From Longimicrobium sp. (GTDB lineage Bacteria > Gemmatimonadota > Gemmatimonadetes > Longimicrobiales > Longimicrobiaceae), in assembly GCF_035474595.1 (NCBI RefSeq), contig NZ_DATIND010000083.1:94524-158523 (forward strand): a stretch of DNA of 64,000 bases, in the 5' to 3' direction. Shown here one piece after another: positions 9,012 through 16,588 of this stretch (positions are counted from its first letter, which is position 1; each line of letters starts with the position of its first letter). A program made the position numbers and the translations under genes. A model generated the notes under the pieces. That model had not been told where the DNA came from. It made no database searches and saw only the letters and a list, made by a program, of their open reading frames with translations.

Positions 9012-10268
9012 ATGAGCAACAACCACGAAGGCGCCGGCGAGGCCGGCGATCGGCCGCGGATCGGCGTGGCCCTGGCGGGCGGGGTGCTGGAGGGCGGCTT
9101 CTACGAGGTGGGCGTGCTCTGCGCCCTGCAGGACGCCATCCGCGGACTGGACTTCACCCGCGCGGACGTGTACGTGGGCGTGAGCTCGGGCGCGGTCATC
9201 ACCTCGCTGCTGGCCAACGGTATCCCCCCGCGCACGCTTTCCCGCGCCATCCTCTCGCTCGCCGGGCCCGACCTCAACCTGGATCCCAACATCCTCTTCA
9301 CCCCCGCGGTGCGCGAGTACGCCCGCCGCGTGGCGAAAGTCCCCGGCCTGGTGGGGCGATGGGTGAAGCGGCGCATCGAGCGGCCGCTGGACATGTCCAT
9401 CATCGGGTCGCTGCTGGAGCTGGGCGCGCTCACGCCGGTGGGGATCTTCGACAGCGCGCCGATGGAGCGCTACCTGTCGCGCGTGTTCTCCAGCGGCGGG
9501 CGCAGCAACGACTTCCGTCGGCTGAAGGGCGCGCTCCGCGTGGTCGCGGTGAAGCTGGACACCTCGGAGCTGGTGACCTTCGGCGGGCCGGGGTACGACC
9601 ACATCCCCATCTCCCGCGCGGTGCAGGCAAGTCTGGCGCTCCCCGGCTTCTACTGCCCGGTTGAGATCGAGGGCGAGCCGTACATCGACGGGGTGGCGCG
9701 GCGGACGCTGAACGCCAGCGTGGCGCTGGAAGAGGGCGCGGACCTGCTCTTCTGCGTGAACCCCATCGTCCCGGTGGACGTGCACGCGGACGGGTCGGAC
9801 GGCTCGAACGGGAACGGCAACGGGAAGAAGACGAAGAGCCTGTCGGACTACGGGCTGCCGGCGGTGCTCTCGCAGACCTTCCGCACCGCGATCCACTCGC
9901 GGATGGGGACGGGGTTCCGCAGCTACGCCCACACCTATCCCGGCGCGGATGTGATCCTGGTGGAGCCGGAGCTGGGCGACCACCGGATGTTCTTCTCCAA
10001 CATCTTCAGCGTGACCAACCGCCGCGACGTGTGCGAGCACGCGTACGCCCGCACGCTGGCCTACCTGCGCGCGAACGAGGTGGAGATCGCGGAGAAGCTG
10101 GCGCGCAGCGGAATGTCGCTGCGCCGCGAGGTGCTGGACGACCCGCGTCGCACCCTGTTCTCCGCGGACGAACGCCCGCCCCGCGACGGCGTGGTGGGCG
10201 AGATCCGCGATGCGCTCGACCGCCTGGGCGAGGTGCTGGAGCGCCTGGAGCGCCGCCCGGCCGCATAG
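9012..10268 (+). CDS. patatin-like phospholipase
   Basis: A 418-residue patatin-family serine hydrolase using a Ser-Asp dyad. The glycine-rich oxyanion segment is ALAGGVLEGGFYEVG (about residue 20), the nucleophile elbow is GVSSG (about residue 57), and the catalytic Asp probably lies in YIDGVARR (about residue 225); the usual DGG is DGV here. A low-complexity Asp/Ser/Gly/Asn insert (about 255-275) follows. The C-terminal part is helical and uncharacterised. ATG 9012 was chosen over an upstream in-frame start inside the terminator hairpin. Position after PhaR- and phasin-like genes suggests action on storage-granule lipid or polymer. Confidence 0.85.
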   Translation: MSNNHEGAGEAGDRPRIGVALAGGVLEGGFYEVGVLCALQDAIRGLDFTRADVYVGVSSGAVITSLLANGIPPRTLSRAILSLAGPDLNLDPNILFTPAVREYARRVAKVPGLVGRWVKRRIERPLDMSIIGSLLELGALTPVGIFDSAPMERYLSRVFSSGGRSNDFRRLKGALRVVAVKLDTSELVTFGGPGYDHIPISRAVQASLALPGFYCPVEIEGEPYIDGVARRTLNASVALEEGADLLFCVNPIVPVDVHADGSDGSNGNGNGKKTKSLSDYGLPAVLSQTFRTAIHSRMGTGFRSYAHTYPGADVILVEPELGDHRMFFSNIFSVTNRRDVCEHAYARTLAYLRANEVEIAEKLARSGMSLRREVLDDPRRTLFSADERPPRDGVVGEIRDALDRLGEVLERLERRPAA

Positions 10269-10290
10269 CGCGCCCGACCGACCGAACACG

Positions 10291-10332
10291 ACGAAGCCCC
10301 GGACGAGAGCATCGGCCGGGGCTTCGTCCTGT
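10291..10332. terminator. bidirectional hairpin between patatin and VapC genes
   Basis: acgaagccccgg / ccggggcttcgt perfect stem between two convergent genes. The gaagcccc..ggggcttc stem type recurs throughout the window and probably terminates in both directions. Confidence 0.65.
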
Positions 10333-10344
10333 TCAGCTATCCTT

Positions 10345-10752
10345 TCACGGGACTACATCGAAATGCCCGCGCGGGGTGCGATACGCATGGAAATGCCGGT
10401 CCAGCGTGAAGACGCGCCGGATGTCCAGCGTCTCCGCGGCGGCCACGAGGGAGGCATCCGCGAAATCCATCGGAGAGTCCGCGTACTGCCGCATCAACGC
10501 GCGGACCCGGTCCAGCTCGCCGGGGTCCGGGGGATGCAGCCGGACGATGCCGTCCGCATAGAGATTCCACAACTCCTCCTGCGCGGCCAGCCCACCGGCA
10601 TGGAAGAGGAAATACATGGCCTCGGTGAAACAGGGCCACGTCGTCACGAAGGTCGTGGAACCGATCCGATCGAGAACCGCGACCGACCGCATGTGCCAGC
10701 TGTCGTTGCGGTCGATCAGGGCGACGAGCGGCCCGGTATCGCACAGGGTCAC
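10345..10752 (-). CDS. PIN-domain ribonuclease toxin, VapC-like
   Basis: A 135-residue PIN domain, probably an RNase toxin of a type II toxin-antitoxin pair. Acidic residues are in place: CDTGPLVALIDRND at the N-terminus (first Asp), a Glu in FTEAMYFL, an Asp in MDFADASLVA and a C-terminal TLDRHF. The GTG start (10752) overlaps the antitoxin TGA (10749-10751), fixing start and operon. It is convergent with the patatin gene. Target RNA unknown. Confidence 0.85.
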   Translation of the reverse strand: MTLCDTGPLVALIDRNDSWHMRSVAVLDRIGSTTFVTTWPCFTEAMYFLFHAGGLAAQEELWNLYADGIVRLHPPDPGELDRVRALMRQYADSPMDFADASLVAAAETLDIRRVFTLDRHFHAYRTPRGHFDVVP

Positions 10753-11018
10753 AGGCGTCCCTCGCGCTTCTTGGCGACGAGATAGTCGGTGAACGCGTTG
10801 CCCGAAGGTCGCGACAGCGCTTCGATCCCGCCGCTCGCGATCCGGCCGACGCGCCCCGCCAGACGCTGGCTGATGGGCACCTGCGACTCGGCCGGCGTAT
10901 CGCTTTCCTGCTGGGGAAGCTGCGCGGCGATCCATCCCGCGGGCGTGGTGCCGGCGGCGGCCGCGGCTTCTTCGACCTGCTGGTAGATGTCGTCCGGGAG
11001 TTCGACCATTCTGCTCAT
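10749..11018 (-). CDS. antitoxin partner of the VapC-like toxin
   Basis: An 89-residue protein directly upstream of, and overlapping, the PIN toxin. The N-terminus (MVELPDDIYQQVEEAAAAAG) resembles ribbon-helix-helix DNA-binding antitoxins; the C-terminal half (NAFTDYLVAKKREGRL) is the likely toxin-binding tail. Such antitoxins usually repress their own operon. Divergent from the acyl-CoA dehydrogenase gene, with a ~220 bp gap likely to hold both promoters. Confidence 0.75.
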   Translation of the reverse strand: MSRMVELPDDIYQQVEEAAAAAGTTPAGWIAAQLPQQESDTPAESQVPISQRLAGRVGRIASGGIEALSRPSGNAFTDYLVAKKREGRL

Positions 11019-11238
11019 CGAATCACCTCCTGTCTGTCCAAATCTACCAAAGCGCGCCGTTTACGTCCATGCGCGCATGCGGCCGCTAAAACGCGTCGCG
11101 GCGGCTCCCCGCGATCCGGTCTCCATCATCCCCCCGTCCTCTCGTCCTTTCGCGCGCGAGGTGCTAACTTGTGCGCGTTCCATCGCTTCGGCGCGCGCCG
11201 GGGCGGACGGGGAGAAACGATTCCGCATCCAGAGCTGA

Positions 11239-12411
11239 ATGATGGCTACCGTTGACCTTGCCGCCGGCGGCGCCCCGCTGACCGTGCTGAGCGAAGACGA
11301 GCAGATGTTCCGCGACCTGGTTCGCCAGTTCGCGGAAGACGAGGTGCGCCCCCGCGTGCACGCCATGGACGAGGCGCAGAAGATGGACCCCGCGCTCATC
11401 CCGCAGTTCTTCGAGCTGGGGCTGATGGGGATCGAAGTGCCCGAGGAGTTCGGCGGCACCGGCAGCTCGTTCTTCACCGCCGCGCTGGTGGTGGAGGAGC
11501 TTTCCCGCGTGGACGCCAGCGTGGGCGTGCTGGTGGACGTGCAGAACACGCTGGTGAACAACGCTTTCCTGCGCTGGGGCTCGGACGAGCTGAAGACGAA
11601 GTATCTCCCCCAGCTCTGCGCGGAGAAGGTGGGCGCCTACGCGCTTTCCGAGGCCGGCTCCGGCTCCGACGCCTTCGCGCTGGCCACGCGCGCGACGAAG
11701 GTGGACGGCGGCTTCCGGCTCACCGGGCGCAAGCTGTGGATCACCAACGGCGCCGAGGCCGAGGTGTTCATCGTCTTCGCCAACGTGGATCCGTCGGCCG
11801 GGTACCGCGGCATCACCGCGTTCATCGTGGAGAAGGGCTTCGACGGCTTCTCGGTAGGGAAGAAGGAGGACAAGCTCGGCATCCGCGCCTCGTCCACCAC
11901 CGAGCTGATCCTGGAGGACGTCTTCGTCCCCGCCGGGAACGTGCTGGGCGAGGTGGGGAAGGGGTACAAGACCGCGATCGAGACGCTGAACGAGGGCCGC
12001 ATCGGCATCGGCGCGCAGATGATCGGGATCGGCACGGGCGCGCTGGAGGCGACCATCAGGTACGTGCAGGAGCGCGAGCAGTTCGGGAAGAAGATCGGCG
12101 ACTTCCAGGGCGTGCAGTTCCAGATCGCCCAGATGGCCGTGGAGCTCGAGGCGGCGCGGCTGATGGTGTACAACGCCGCGCGGCTGAAGGACGCGGGGCA
12201 GCCGTTCCTGCAGGAGGCGGCCATGGCCAAGCTCTTCAGCAGCCAGGTGGCCCAGCGCATCGCGTCGACGTGCATCGACCTGTACGGCGGCTACGGCTTC
12301 ACCCGCGAGTACCCGGTGGAGAAGTTCTACCGCGACAGCAAGATCGGCACGATCTACGAGGGCACCAGCAACATGCAGCTGAACACCATCGCCAAGAACC
12401 TGATGAAGTAG
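11239..12411 (+). CDS. acyl-CoA dehydrogenase
   Basis: A 390-residue FAD-dependent acyl-CoA dehydrogenase that introduces the alpha,beta double bond in acyl-CoA beta-oxidation. The family blocks are intact: substrate/FAD segment YALSEAGSGSD, KLWITNG, a REQFG motif, and a C-terminal IYEGTSNMQ carrying the catalytic Glu of short-chain and short/branched-chain members. Start could be either ATG of the tandem pair at 11239/11242. It stands alone, without electron-transfer flavoprotein genes nearby. A GC-rich hairpin follows. Confidence 0.93.
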   Translation: MMATVDLAAGGAPLTVLSEDEQMFRDLVRQFAEDEVRPRVHAMDEAQKMDPALIPQFFELGLMGIEVPEEFGGTGSSFFTAALVVEELSRVDASVGVLVDVQNTLVNNAFLRWGSDELKTKYLPQLCAEKVGAYALSEAGSGSDAFALATRATKVDGGFRLTGRKLWITNGAEAEVFIVFANVDPSAGYRGITAFIVEKGFDGFSVGKKEDKLGIRASSTTELILEDVFVPAGNVLGEVGKGYKTAIETLNEGRIGIGAQMIGIGTGALEATIRYVQEREQFGKKIGDFQGVQFQIAQMAVELEAARLMVYNAARLKDAGQPFLQEAAMAKLFSSQVAQRIASTCIDLYGGYGFTREYPVEKFYRDSKIGTIYEGTSNMQLNTIAKNLMK

Positions 12412-12437
12412 GCTCCACGCGACGGATCGGATGGCGA

Positions 12438-12472
12438 CGCCCCGGCCGGGGACCTCCCGGCTGGGGCTTTCG
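12438..12472 (+). terminator. hairpin terminator after acyl-CoA dehydrogenase
   Basis: gccccggccgggg..cccggctggggc imperfect stem followed by tttcgttc, just downstream of the dehydrogenase stop. Confidence 0.55.
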
Positions 12473-12635
12473 TTCATCCAGGATCGCGAAGAATGCCGGT
12501 CCCGCTCCGATTCCCGCGGGACAACGCCGGATGCGGCGGCGCGCGACTTTTCCGACGTGCCGGGGACGATTACGTTACGGACCCGCCCGCTCTTTCCCCC
12601 CCGACATTTCCGCCCCTTCCTCGGAGATCCTTCAC

Positions 12636-13247
12636 ATGGCGCCTCCAGTCCAGGTCGTCGCCTTCACCGACCGCGCGTCCACGCGGGTGACCTATCGTCC
12701 CGGAACCACCGACCTGGCCGGCGGCGTGGGCGGGATCTGCATCTCGATGGTGCTGATGTGGCTGCGCAAGTCGTTGGAAACCGGCGGGCAGGTCACCGCC
12801 CAGCACCTCCGCGACGGCCTGCATGTGGCCACGCTGCGCGAGGGTGCGTACCTGCGGAACGCGCGGGCCGACCGCCGCGCGCGGGCCGCGGGGCTGCCGC
12901 TGTTCGGCGCGATCCGAGACCTGTTCGCCTCGTACGGCCTGGTGATGCACGAGCGCCACAAGGAAGACAACGCGCTCCACTCGTTCTTCTATCCCGTCAT
13001 GGAGATGTCGCTGGCTCCCGGTCATTACGCCTTCTGGATGACACGCCCGGGGTATTCGGGGCACGCCATGGGGCTGGTGCTCGACGAGGATGGCCCGTGC
13101 TTCTGGTTCGAGCCCAACGGCGGCGTGTACCGATGGAACGACCTGAACGAGCTGCTCGACTGGCTCCCGGACAAGCTGGATACCTTCAGCTTCAGCGCGG
13201 GCTACAGGGGAGGAGCCTACCACTTCGCGCGCGTCACCCTCGGCTGA
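12636..13247 (+). CDS. YopT-type (C58-like) cysteine protease domain protein
   Basis: A 203-residue single-domain protein resembling the YopT/AvrPphB papain-like peptidases. The nucleophile Cys lies in GGVGGICISMVLMWL (about residue 34), the His in YSGHAMGLVLD (about 140), and the third position in FEPNGGVYRW (about 157), where family members read FDPN-G. No signal peptide or membrane segment, so cytoplasmic or delivered by an unseen route. ATG 12636 follows ctcggagatccttcac. Genomically alone, between two terminators. Known relatives are secreted effectors, but a housekeeping or defence role is equally possible here. Confidence 0.65.
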   Translation: MAPPVQVVAFTDRASTRVTYRPGTTDLAGGVGGICISMVLMWLRKSLETGGQVTAQHLRDGLHVATLREGAYLRNARADRRARAAGLPLFGAIRDLFASYGLVMHERHKEDNALHSFFYPVMEMSLAPGHYAFWMTRPGYSGHAMGLVLDEDGPCFWFEPNGGVYRWNDLNELLDWLPDKLDTFSFSAGYRGGAYHFARVTLG

Positions 13248-13335
13248 GGGCGGACGTGCCAAGGCTGTTCATCGACGCGGCGGCATAGCGCACCAGCTCC
13301 CAGACCGTGGACTCCACGGACGAGGGTGCGAGACA

Positions 13336-13372
13336 GGCCCCCGACCGGAATCTCCCGGCGGGGGCTTCGCTC
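13336..13372 (+). terminator. hairpin terminator
   Basis: gcccccgaccggaatctcccggcgggggc stem followed by ttcgctcgttt. It separates the protease gene from the peptide cassette downstream. Confidence 0.55.
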
Positions 13373-13403
13373 GTTTAAGAGCGCGAACGATACACTGCGA
13401 TCC

Positions 13404-13432
13404 TTGACCGATCTCCGATGCCGCGATTAATC
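13404..13432 (+). promoter_or_regulatory. possible sigma-70-type promoter of the peptide cassette
   Basis: TTGACC and TTAATC hexamers separated by exactly 17 bp, in a locally AT-richer stretch ~130 bp before the first precursor peptide gene. The promoter type used by this organism is not known, so this is only a sequence match. Confidence 0.35.
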
Positions 13433-13565
13433 TGCCGATCCCCCTACCGTACGGCGCCTGTTTGTGCGATCGATCGCGTCGCCGGCGGCGAGCCGTCGTG
13501 CCGTTCCCGCGGGGGAAGCCGCCTCCGCGGGTGATGTCCATCCCCCCAAGCCGGGAGAGCCAGCG

Positions 13566-13847
13566 ATGGAGAAGACGCGCCTCAGCCTGGACGAGCTGGA
13601 AGTCCAGTCGTTCGCCACGACCAGCGAAGTCGGCCGGCAGCGCGGCACGGTGCGCGGCCACGACGCCCCCACCGACCAGGTGGAGTGCCCCACCGCCGAC
13701 GTGAACTGGAACACCTGCTGGGAGAGCTGCGCGGACACCAACTGCTGCGGCGGGGGCGGCGGGCCGTCGGGCGACTGCACGGTGGACTGCTGGTCGGACT
13801 GGTGCTCGTGGGATTGCTACTGGACCTGGTACATCAGCTGGTGCTGA
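13566..13847 (+). CDS. Cys/Trp-rich RiPP-like precursor peptide 1 (pinensin-type leader)
   Basis: A 93-residue precursor-like peptide. Residues 1-20 (LSLDELEVQSFATT) follow the L-x-L-D-x-L-x-V-x-SF pattern of pinensin-type leaders; a conserved QRGTVRGHDAPTDQVECPTA linker follows. The C-terminal half is a core-like region with eight or more Cys, many Trp, and a CCGGGGG run, ending WYISWC. ATG 13566 follows gggagagccagcg. Precursors 2 and 3 repeat the same leader downstream with different cores. No LanB/C-type cyclase is nearby; the downstream Toprim/winged-helix and nucleotidyltransferase genes are candidate partners. Product and modification unknown. Confidence 0.75.
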   Translation: MEKTRLSLDELEVQSFATTSEVGRQRGTVRGHDAPTDQVECPTADVNWNTCWESCADTNCCGGGGGPSGDCTVDCWSDWCSWDCYWTWYISWC

Positions 13848-13949
13848 GCGGCCCCGCGGCCGGCGGGTGCACGCCCGCCGGCCGCCCTCATGCGCGGGGG
13901 AGCCGCCTCCGCGCCGACGTGACCCCACCCCCGCCCGGAGTACCCCGCG

Positions 13950-14246
13950 ATGCAGAAGACCCGCCTCAGGCTGGACGACCTGGAGATCCAGTCGTTCGCG
14001 ACCACCGGCGACACCGCGCAGCAGCGCGGCACCGTCCGCGGCCACGACGCGCCGACGGACCCGGTGGAATGCCCCACCGCGGACCCGAACTGGAACACCT
14101 GCTGGGAAACCTGTGCCGACACCTGCGGCAACACCTGCGGCTGCGGCGGCGGGGGCGGAGATTCGACCGGCTGCGGCGGCTTCTCGGACTGGGCGTGCAC
14201 GGGCAACTGCTCCACGACCTGGTACGTCAGCCTCTGCTGGTACTGA
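13950..14246 (+). CDS. Cys-rich RiPP-like precursor peptide 2
   Basis: A 98-residue paralogue of the peptide 102 bp upstream. The leader (LRLDDLEIQSFATTGD) and linker (QRGTVRGHDAPTDPVECPTA) are nearly identical and NWNTCWE is shared; the rest is a different core, dense in Cys, Gly and Thr (DTCGNTCGCGGGGG, then CTGNCSTTWYVSLCWY). Strong leader and variable core conservation is the signature of ribosomal peptide precursor families. ATG 13950 follows cccggagtaccccgcg. Confidence 0.75.
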   Translation: MQKTRLRLDDLEIQSFATTGDTAQQRGTVRGHDAPTDPVECPTADPNWNTCWETCADTCGNTCGCGGGGGDSTGCGGFSDWACTGNCSTTWYVSLCWY

Positions 14247-14261
14247 ATCCGTTCGGCGGCC

Positions 14262-14345
14262 CCGCGGACCCGGAGGGATGCGGCGGGTCGAACCGGGAAT
14301 GCACAGGCAGCTGCTCCACCACGGGGTACGTCACCCCTCTGCGGG
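14262..14345 (+). pseudogene. leaderless remnant of a precursor core
   Basis: DNA here is clearly similar to the 3' end of precursor 2: it encodes GCGGSNRECTGSCSTTGYVT against GCGGFSDWACTGNCSTTWYV, but there is no leader, no start and no following Cys/Trp end. It looks like a decayed tandem duplicate of a core, lying between precursors 2 and 3. Confidence 0.6.
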
Positions 14346-14447
14346 TGAGCGTGCGCCACCCGGCGGAGTTGGCCCCGCCGGGTGGCGCCGCGGGGGGAGC
14401 GTCCCCACGGCACCATCATCCCCATCCCCACTCCGGAGAGCCGTCGG

Positions 14448-14741
14448 ATGGAGAAGAAGCGCCTGACGCTGGACGAGCTGGAAGTGCAGTCGTTCTCCAC
14501 CACCCGCGCCGCTGCCGGGCAGCGCGGCACCGTGCGCGGCCACGACGCCCCCACCGACCAGGTGGAGTGCCCCACGGCCGACGTGAACTGGAACACCTGC
14601 TGGGGAAGCTGCGGCTGCGGAAGCGGCGGCAACACCGACGACTGCACGGTGATCTGCGAGAGCGACGCCTGCAGCGCGATGGACTGCTCGTTCGGCTGCC
14701 CCTGGGAAACCCGGGGAAGCTGGTACGCCACCTACTGCTGA
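14448..14741 (+). CDS. Cys-rich RiPP-like precursor peptide 3
   Basis: A 97-residue paralogue of the two peptides upstream. It has the LTLDELEVQSFSTT leader, the QRGTVRGHDAPTDQVECPTA linker and NWNTCWGSC, then its own core (GCGSGGNTDDCTVICESDAC, ending SWYATYC). ATG 14448 has ccggagagccgtcgg upstream. It is the last precursor before the Toprim fusion gene and is separated from it by a GC-rich inverted repeat (~14,745-14,792) that could attenuate transcription, making precursors more abundant than the enzyme. Confidence 0.75.
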   Translation: MEKKRLTLDELEVQSFSTTRAAAGQRGTVRGHDAPTDQVECPTADVNWNTCWGSCGCGSGGNTDDCTVICESDACSAMDCSFGCPWETRGSWYATYC

Positions 14742-14744
14742 GGG

Positions 14745-14792
14745 CCCGCGGATCTTCCGCGGCCGGCGGAGCCCGCTCCGCCGGCCGCGCCA
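14745..14792 (+). terminator. GC-rich hairpin between precursor 3 and the Toprim gene
   Basis: cgcggccggcgga / tccgccggccgcg inverted repeat without a T tract. It may be a leaky attenuator separating highly expressed precursors from their presumed processing genes. Confidence 0.4.
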
Positions 14793-14815
14793 CCGGCTCT
14801 CCACCCTCGATCGCC

Positions 14816-16588
14816 TTGCCCCTCTACGACGCCCTTCCCGCGCCCACCGAGGCCGAGCTGCTGGCCGCCTCCGGCTATCCGCACCTGCCGGTGCGGGTGC
14901 GCCACCGCGCGCCGCTCGCCTGGCATCCGCTGCGCGATGGCGAGGAGACCGCGCGCTACGCCTACATCGCCGCGGACGGCGAGCCGCGCTTCGAGTGCAT
15001 CCGCTTCCACCTGAGGCCCGGGCACGAGGCGGCGCCGGACAAGGCCTTTCTCTGGCGGGCGATCGACCGGAACGGCGGAGGGAGATGGGGATTGGACGAC
15101 GTGGATCTCGTACCGTACCGCCTTCCGCGCATCCTCGCGGCCGCCGCGGCGGGCGAGCGCGTCTTCGTGGTCGAGGGGGAGAAGGACGTGCACGCGCTGG
15201 AGATGCTGGGGCTGATCGCCACCTGCAATCCGCTCGGGGCGATGCAGTGGACGAATCGCCACGCCGAGGCGCTGCGGGGCGCGGAGGCAATCGTCATCCC
15301 CGACCACGACCGCGCGGGGATGGTGCACGCCGGGCGGGTGATGACGACGCTGCGGGGCCGCGCCCGCTCCGCCGCGCTCCTCCTTCTCCCCGGCCTGGAG
15401 CGCGGCGAGGACGTGAGCGACTGGATCGCGCGCGGCGGAAGTGCGGCGGAGCTGAACCGCCTCGCCGGCGCCGCACCGCGCGATCCATCGCCGGCCGGGC
15501 TGGCGGCGCTGCTGAACCTGCCGATGGATGTCGATCCGCTCGCCACGTCGCCCGAGGACGTGCGGGCACTGCTGGTCGGGGCCGCGCCGGATGGCGGTAT
15601 CCCCGCTCCGCACCCCGGCTTCCGCCGCTCCGCCGCCGCGTTCGCGCGGCTGGGCGCCGCAATCCGCCCGCCCGCGCCGCTGCGGGACTCGGGGCTCCCC
15701 GACGCGCATCCCACCTGGCGCGCGGTCGCCGCTGCCGTGCGGGATGCGGATGGGGACGCCGCCGCGATGCTGGACGACGCGTCGCTGCTGGACCGCGCGT
15801 CGTACGAGCTGGGCCTGCTCTCCGGCCTGCTGCGCGCGGCGATGGCCGGGGAGCCGCCGTCCGAGCCCATCGACGCGACGGCCACGGACACGGCGTTCGT
15901 CACCGCGCCCGCGGTGCGGCTGGTACGCACGCGGTGGGACTGGGACGCGTTCATCGGCGATCCCGATCTCCCCGAGCCGCCTGAGCCCGGCCCCGCCTGG
16001 GTGTTCCATCTCCCTCCCTCCGGCGCGGTGCAGATGCGGCGGCTGCACCCGCTTCCCGCGATGGTGCTGGAGCTCTGCGCCCGGCCGCACACCCGCGCGC
16101 AGGCCGCCGCGGCGGTCGCGGAGCGCGTGGAGGGCGATCCCGCGCGCATCGCGGCGCTGGTGCACGCGCAGATCGGCGAGCTGCACGCCTCCGGTTTCCT
16201 GCGCCCGGCCGTGGCCGAGCGCGCGGAAGGGACGATCGGGGAGATGAAGCGTCTCCTGCTCGCGGACGAGGCACCGCAGTCGGGCGCGCGCAGCCTCGTG
16301 GGGATGCTCGCGCGCGCGGTCGGCGGCACGCGCGAGGCTGCGGACGACGCGACGGAGGCGGGGGGAGATTCGTATCCCGTTCACCTCCTCGACGTCTCCG
16401 TGAACATGCTGGAGCAGCTGCTGGCGAGCGCCCGGCTGCGCGGCGCGTTCGCCGCCGAACTGGACGGCTACTGGGCCGGCGGCGACGTCCATGCGCGCGT
16501 CCGCTCGCTCGCGCCGCTGCTGGACGCGCTGGCCCGCGCGCTGGGGAATCGCGAGCAGGCGCTCGCCCCGTACGTGATCGCCGAATGA
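14816..16588 (+). CDS. Toprim-domain protein fused to an RRE/PqqD-like winged-helix region
   Basis: A ~590-residue protein with an unusual architecture. Residues ~50-220 resemble the Toprim region of plasmid/phage primases: RWGLDDVDLVPYRLP, the catalytic VFVVEGEKDVHALE, CNPLGAMQW, the IVIPDHDRAG metal motif and GEDVSDWIARGG. The Toprim acids (E; DxD) are present. No helicase or primase core follows. Residues ~390-480 look like a winged-helix PqqD/RRE domain (LHPLPAMVLELC, then DPARIAALVHAQIGELHASGFL), the fold that binds RiPP leaders. TTG 14816 is a provisional start; no ATG lies before the Toprim part. The stop overlaps the next start (ATGA). Likely partner of the upstream precursors; function unknown. 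Confidence 0.65.
   Translation: MPLYDALPAPTEAELLAASGYPHLPVRVRHRAPLAWHPLRDGEETARYAYIAADGEPRFECIRFHLRPGHEAAPDKAFLWRAIDRNGGGRWGLDDVDLVPYRLPRILAAAAAGERVFVVEGEKDVHALEMLGLIATCNPLGAMQWTNRHAEALRGAEAIVIPDHDRAGMVHAGRVMTTLRGRARSAALLLLPGLERGEDVSDWIARGGSAAELNRLAGAAPRDPSPAGLAALLNLPMDVDPLATSPEDVRALLVGAAPDGGIPAPHPGFRRSAAAFARLGAAIRPPAPLRDSGLPDAHPTWRAVAAAVRDADGDAAAMLDDASLLDRASYELGLLSGLLRAAMAGEPPSEPIDATATDTAFVTAPAVRLVRTRWDWDAFIGDPDLPEPPEPGPAWVFHLPPSGAVQMRRLHPLPAMVLELCARPHTRAQAAAAVAERVEGDPARIAALVHAQIGELHASGFLRPAVAERAEGTIGEMKRLLLADEAPQSGARSLVGMLARAVGGTREAADDATEAGGDSYPVHLLDVSVNMLEQLLASARLRGAFAAELDGYWAGGDVHARVRSLAPLLDALARALGNREQALAPYVIAE

Noticed and set aside
3683..10289. Very long open frames on the minus strand (over 800-1,400 codons) across 3.7-10.3 kb.
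   Set aside because: They lie opposite well-supported plus-strand genes, are rich in Arg, His, Ala and Val with no recognisable domain, and are the usual shadow frames of high-GC DNA.
13566..14741. The three Cys-rich genes considered as metallothioneins or conotoxin-like structural proteins.
   Set aside because: The strongly conserved N-terminal leader with variable C-termini fits modified-peptide precursors better; Cys is confined to the C-terminal half.
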